Below are positions 63,338 to 64,000 of a stretch of 64,000 nt of DNA, one piece after another. The stretch comes from Nitratireductor sp. XY-223 (GTDB lineage: Bacteria; Pseudomonadota; Alphaproteobacteria; Rhizobiales; Rhizobiaceae): contig NZ_SPNT01000006.1 of assembly GCF_004959855.1 (NCBI RefSeq), positions 186,001-250,000 of the forward strand, read 5' to 3'. Position numbers and translations under genes: made by a program. How positions within the stretch are numbered: position 1 is the first letter of the stretch; each line of letters begins with the position of its first letter. Under the pieces are notes generated by a model. It was not told where the DNA came from. It made no database searches and saw nothing but the letters and a program-made list of their open reading frames with translations.

Positions 63338-64000
63338 ATGGCAATTACACAAACTATACGCCAATTCCCAAAGGCGTTTGCTTTGTCTGCTGTGCTTGTA
63401 TTTGGCTTCATGGCGGCTGCGTTTGCGGGCGACTGGGTCGTGTCCAAGGTCAGCAGACCAGCCTATTACACGATTGACAGCGAGAACTGGCATCCGATTA
63501 CCCGCGGCATGCAGATACCGGAAGCAAGCTGGATACACACGGGCCGGCGCGGCCGGGTGCAGCTCAGCCGCGGCGAGGAGATGATCCTCTACCGGCCCAA
63601 CACGCTTGCAGCGCTGATCAGCCATGGCAGGCACGGGCAGAAGACAGAGCTTCGCCAACAATTCGGCAGCCTGCTGCTTGATGTTGAAACTCGGAACAAG
63701 AAACACCTGCGCGTCAAAACGCCTTTCCTGGCGGCCGTCGTGAAAGGCACACGGTTTACGGTAAAGGTCAACCAGCATGCGGCGGAAGTCTCGGTTCAGC
63801 GTGGTGTCGTCGGAGTGACGGCGAACAGTGGCGGCGAGACCCTGGATGTCGGCGCCGGCCAGAGCGCCAGCGTCTCCGGTGCAGCCGCAACAGACGTATC
63901 CGTGAGTAAAACCAATGAATCCGTTCTAGCGGCAATCTTCGGCAACCTTGCTTCCGTTGGAAATGCCAACGGAAACGGCAACGGTAGCAGCAATGGAAAT
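63338..64000 (+). CDS. Exported FecR-domain protein, 3' end cut by window edge
   Basis: 221 residues visible, with GGGGG before the ATG. Signal peptide 1-30 (hydrophobic FALSAVLVFGFMAAAFAG). The region from about 45 to 165 is FecR-like: GRVQLSRGEEMILYRPN, FGSLLLDVETRN, TPFLAAVVKGTRFTVKV, AEVSVQRGVVGV. It ends in a low-complexity stretch NANGNGNGSSNGN that runs off the window. FecR domains in such exported proteins, often followed by repeats, are found in surface or stalk-type proteins rather than in sigma-factor sensing; no sigma factor adjoins. No stop before base 64000. Confidence 0.82.
   Translation, partial: MAITQTIRQFPKAFALSAVLVFGFMAAAFAGDWVVSKVSRPAYYTIDSENWHPITRGMQIPEASWIHTGRRGRVQLSRGEEMILYRPNTLAALISHGRHGQKTELRQQFGSLLLDVETRNKKHLRVKTPFLAAVVKGTRFTVKVNQHAAEVSVQRGVVGVTANSGGETLDVGAGQSASVSGAAATDVSVSKTNESVLAAIFGNLASVGNANGNGNGSSNGN

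Overview
The window is about 64 kb of GC-rich, densely packed bacterial chromosome. Several things point to an alphaproteobacterium of the order Hyphomicrobiales (rhizobia and relatives): a fused anthranilate synthase TrpE(G) preceded by a Trp-Trp-Trp leader peptide, a long-form LeuA behind a leucine-rich leader, a fused PutA with a divergent Lrp-type regulator, a MoxR/DUF58/DUF4159 cluster, and a DUF1285-NUDIX-CCA operon. No rRNA, tRNA, CRISPR array, transposase or phage gene was seen. Family assignments come from reading the translations, not from database searches.

Layout. 1-1.4 kb: an SDR dehydrogenase and a CoA-transferase (cut by the window edge). 1.4-5.2 kb: a proline/betaine-type ABC transporter (proX, terminator, proW, proV) divergent from a BetI-type repressor, with no betaine synthesis genes in the window. 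5.4-11.1 kb: three co-directional exported proteins of unknown role, the last carrying five tandem PPC-like repeats. 11.2-18.1 kb: a cassette of two adenosine-deaminase-like enzymes, a Pot/Afu-type ABC transporter and a LysR regulator, bracketed by two degenerate 61-bp direct repeats. 18.3-19.4 kb: thymidine kinase and a small cytochrome c. 19.8-26.4 kb: a tightly packed five-gene cluster built around an AAA+ ATPase, with a coiled-coil protein, two unrecognised proteins and a membrane protein. This is the best candidate here for an undescribed system.

26.4-32 kb: putR/putA (proline catabolism) and formate-tetrahydrofolate ligase. 32-36 kb: two SnoaL-like proteins, a TetR regulator with a duplicated operator, a short S-adenosylhomocysteine-hydrolase-like protein lacking family hallmarks, and a MarR regulator with two matching palindromes opposite a small unknown gene. 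36-40.4 kb: two attenuator-controlled amino-acid genes in succession, trpL-trpE(G) and leuL-leuA. 40.4-45.6 kb: mixed housekeeping and accessory enzymes (alpha/beta hydrolase, phosphoesterase, NUDIX, glutathionyl-hydroquinone reductase, GNAT with a structured leader) and a doubly frameshifted SEC-C gene.

45.7-55.9 kb: the MoxR-DUF58-DUF4159-glutamine-amidotransferase-like membrane cluster, divergent from DUF1285-CoA pyrophosphatase-CCA transferase-unknown. 55.9-59.1 kb: a Rieske oxygenase and enoyl-CoA hydratase with a TetR regulator whose presumed operator occurs on both sides of its gene, followed by a PaaI-type thioesterase. 59.2-64 kb: a tyrosine phosphatase, a GlxA-type AraC regulator, an isochorismatase-family hydrolase, an HTTM-DCC fusion membrane protein, and a FecR-domain protein cut by the right edge.
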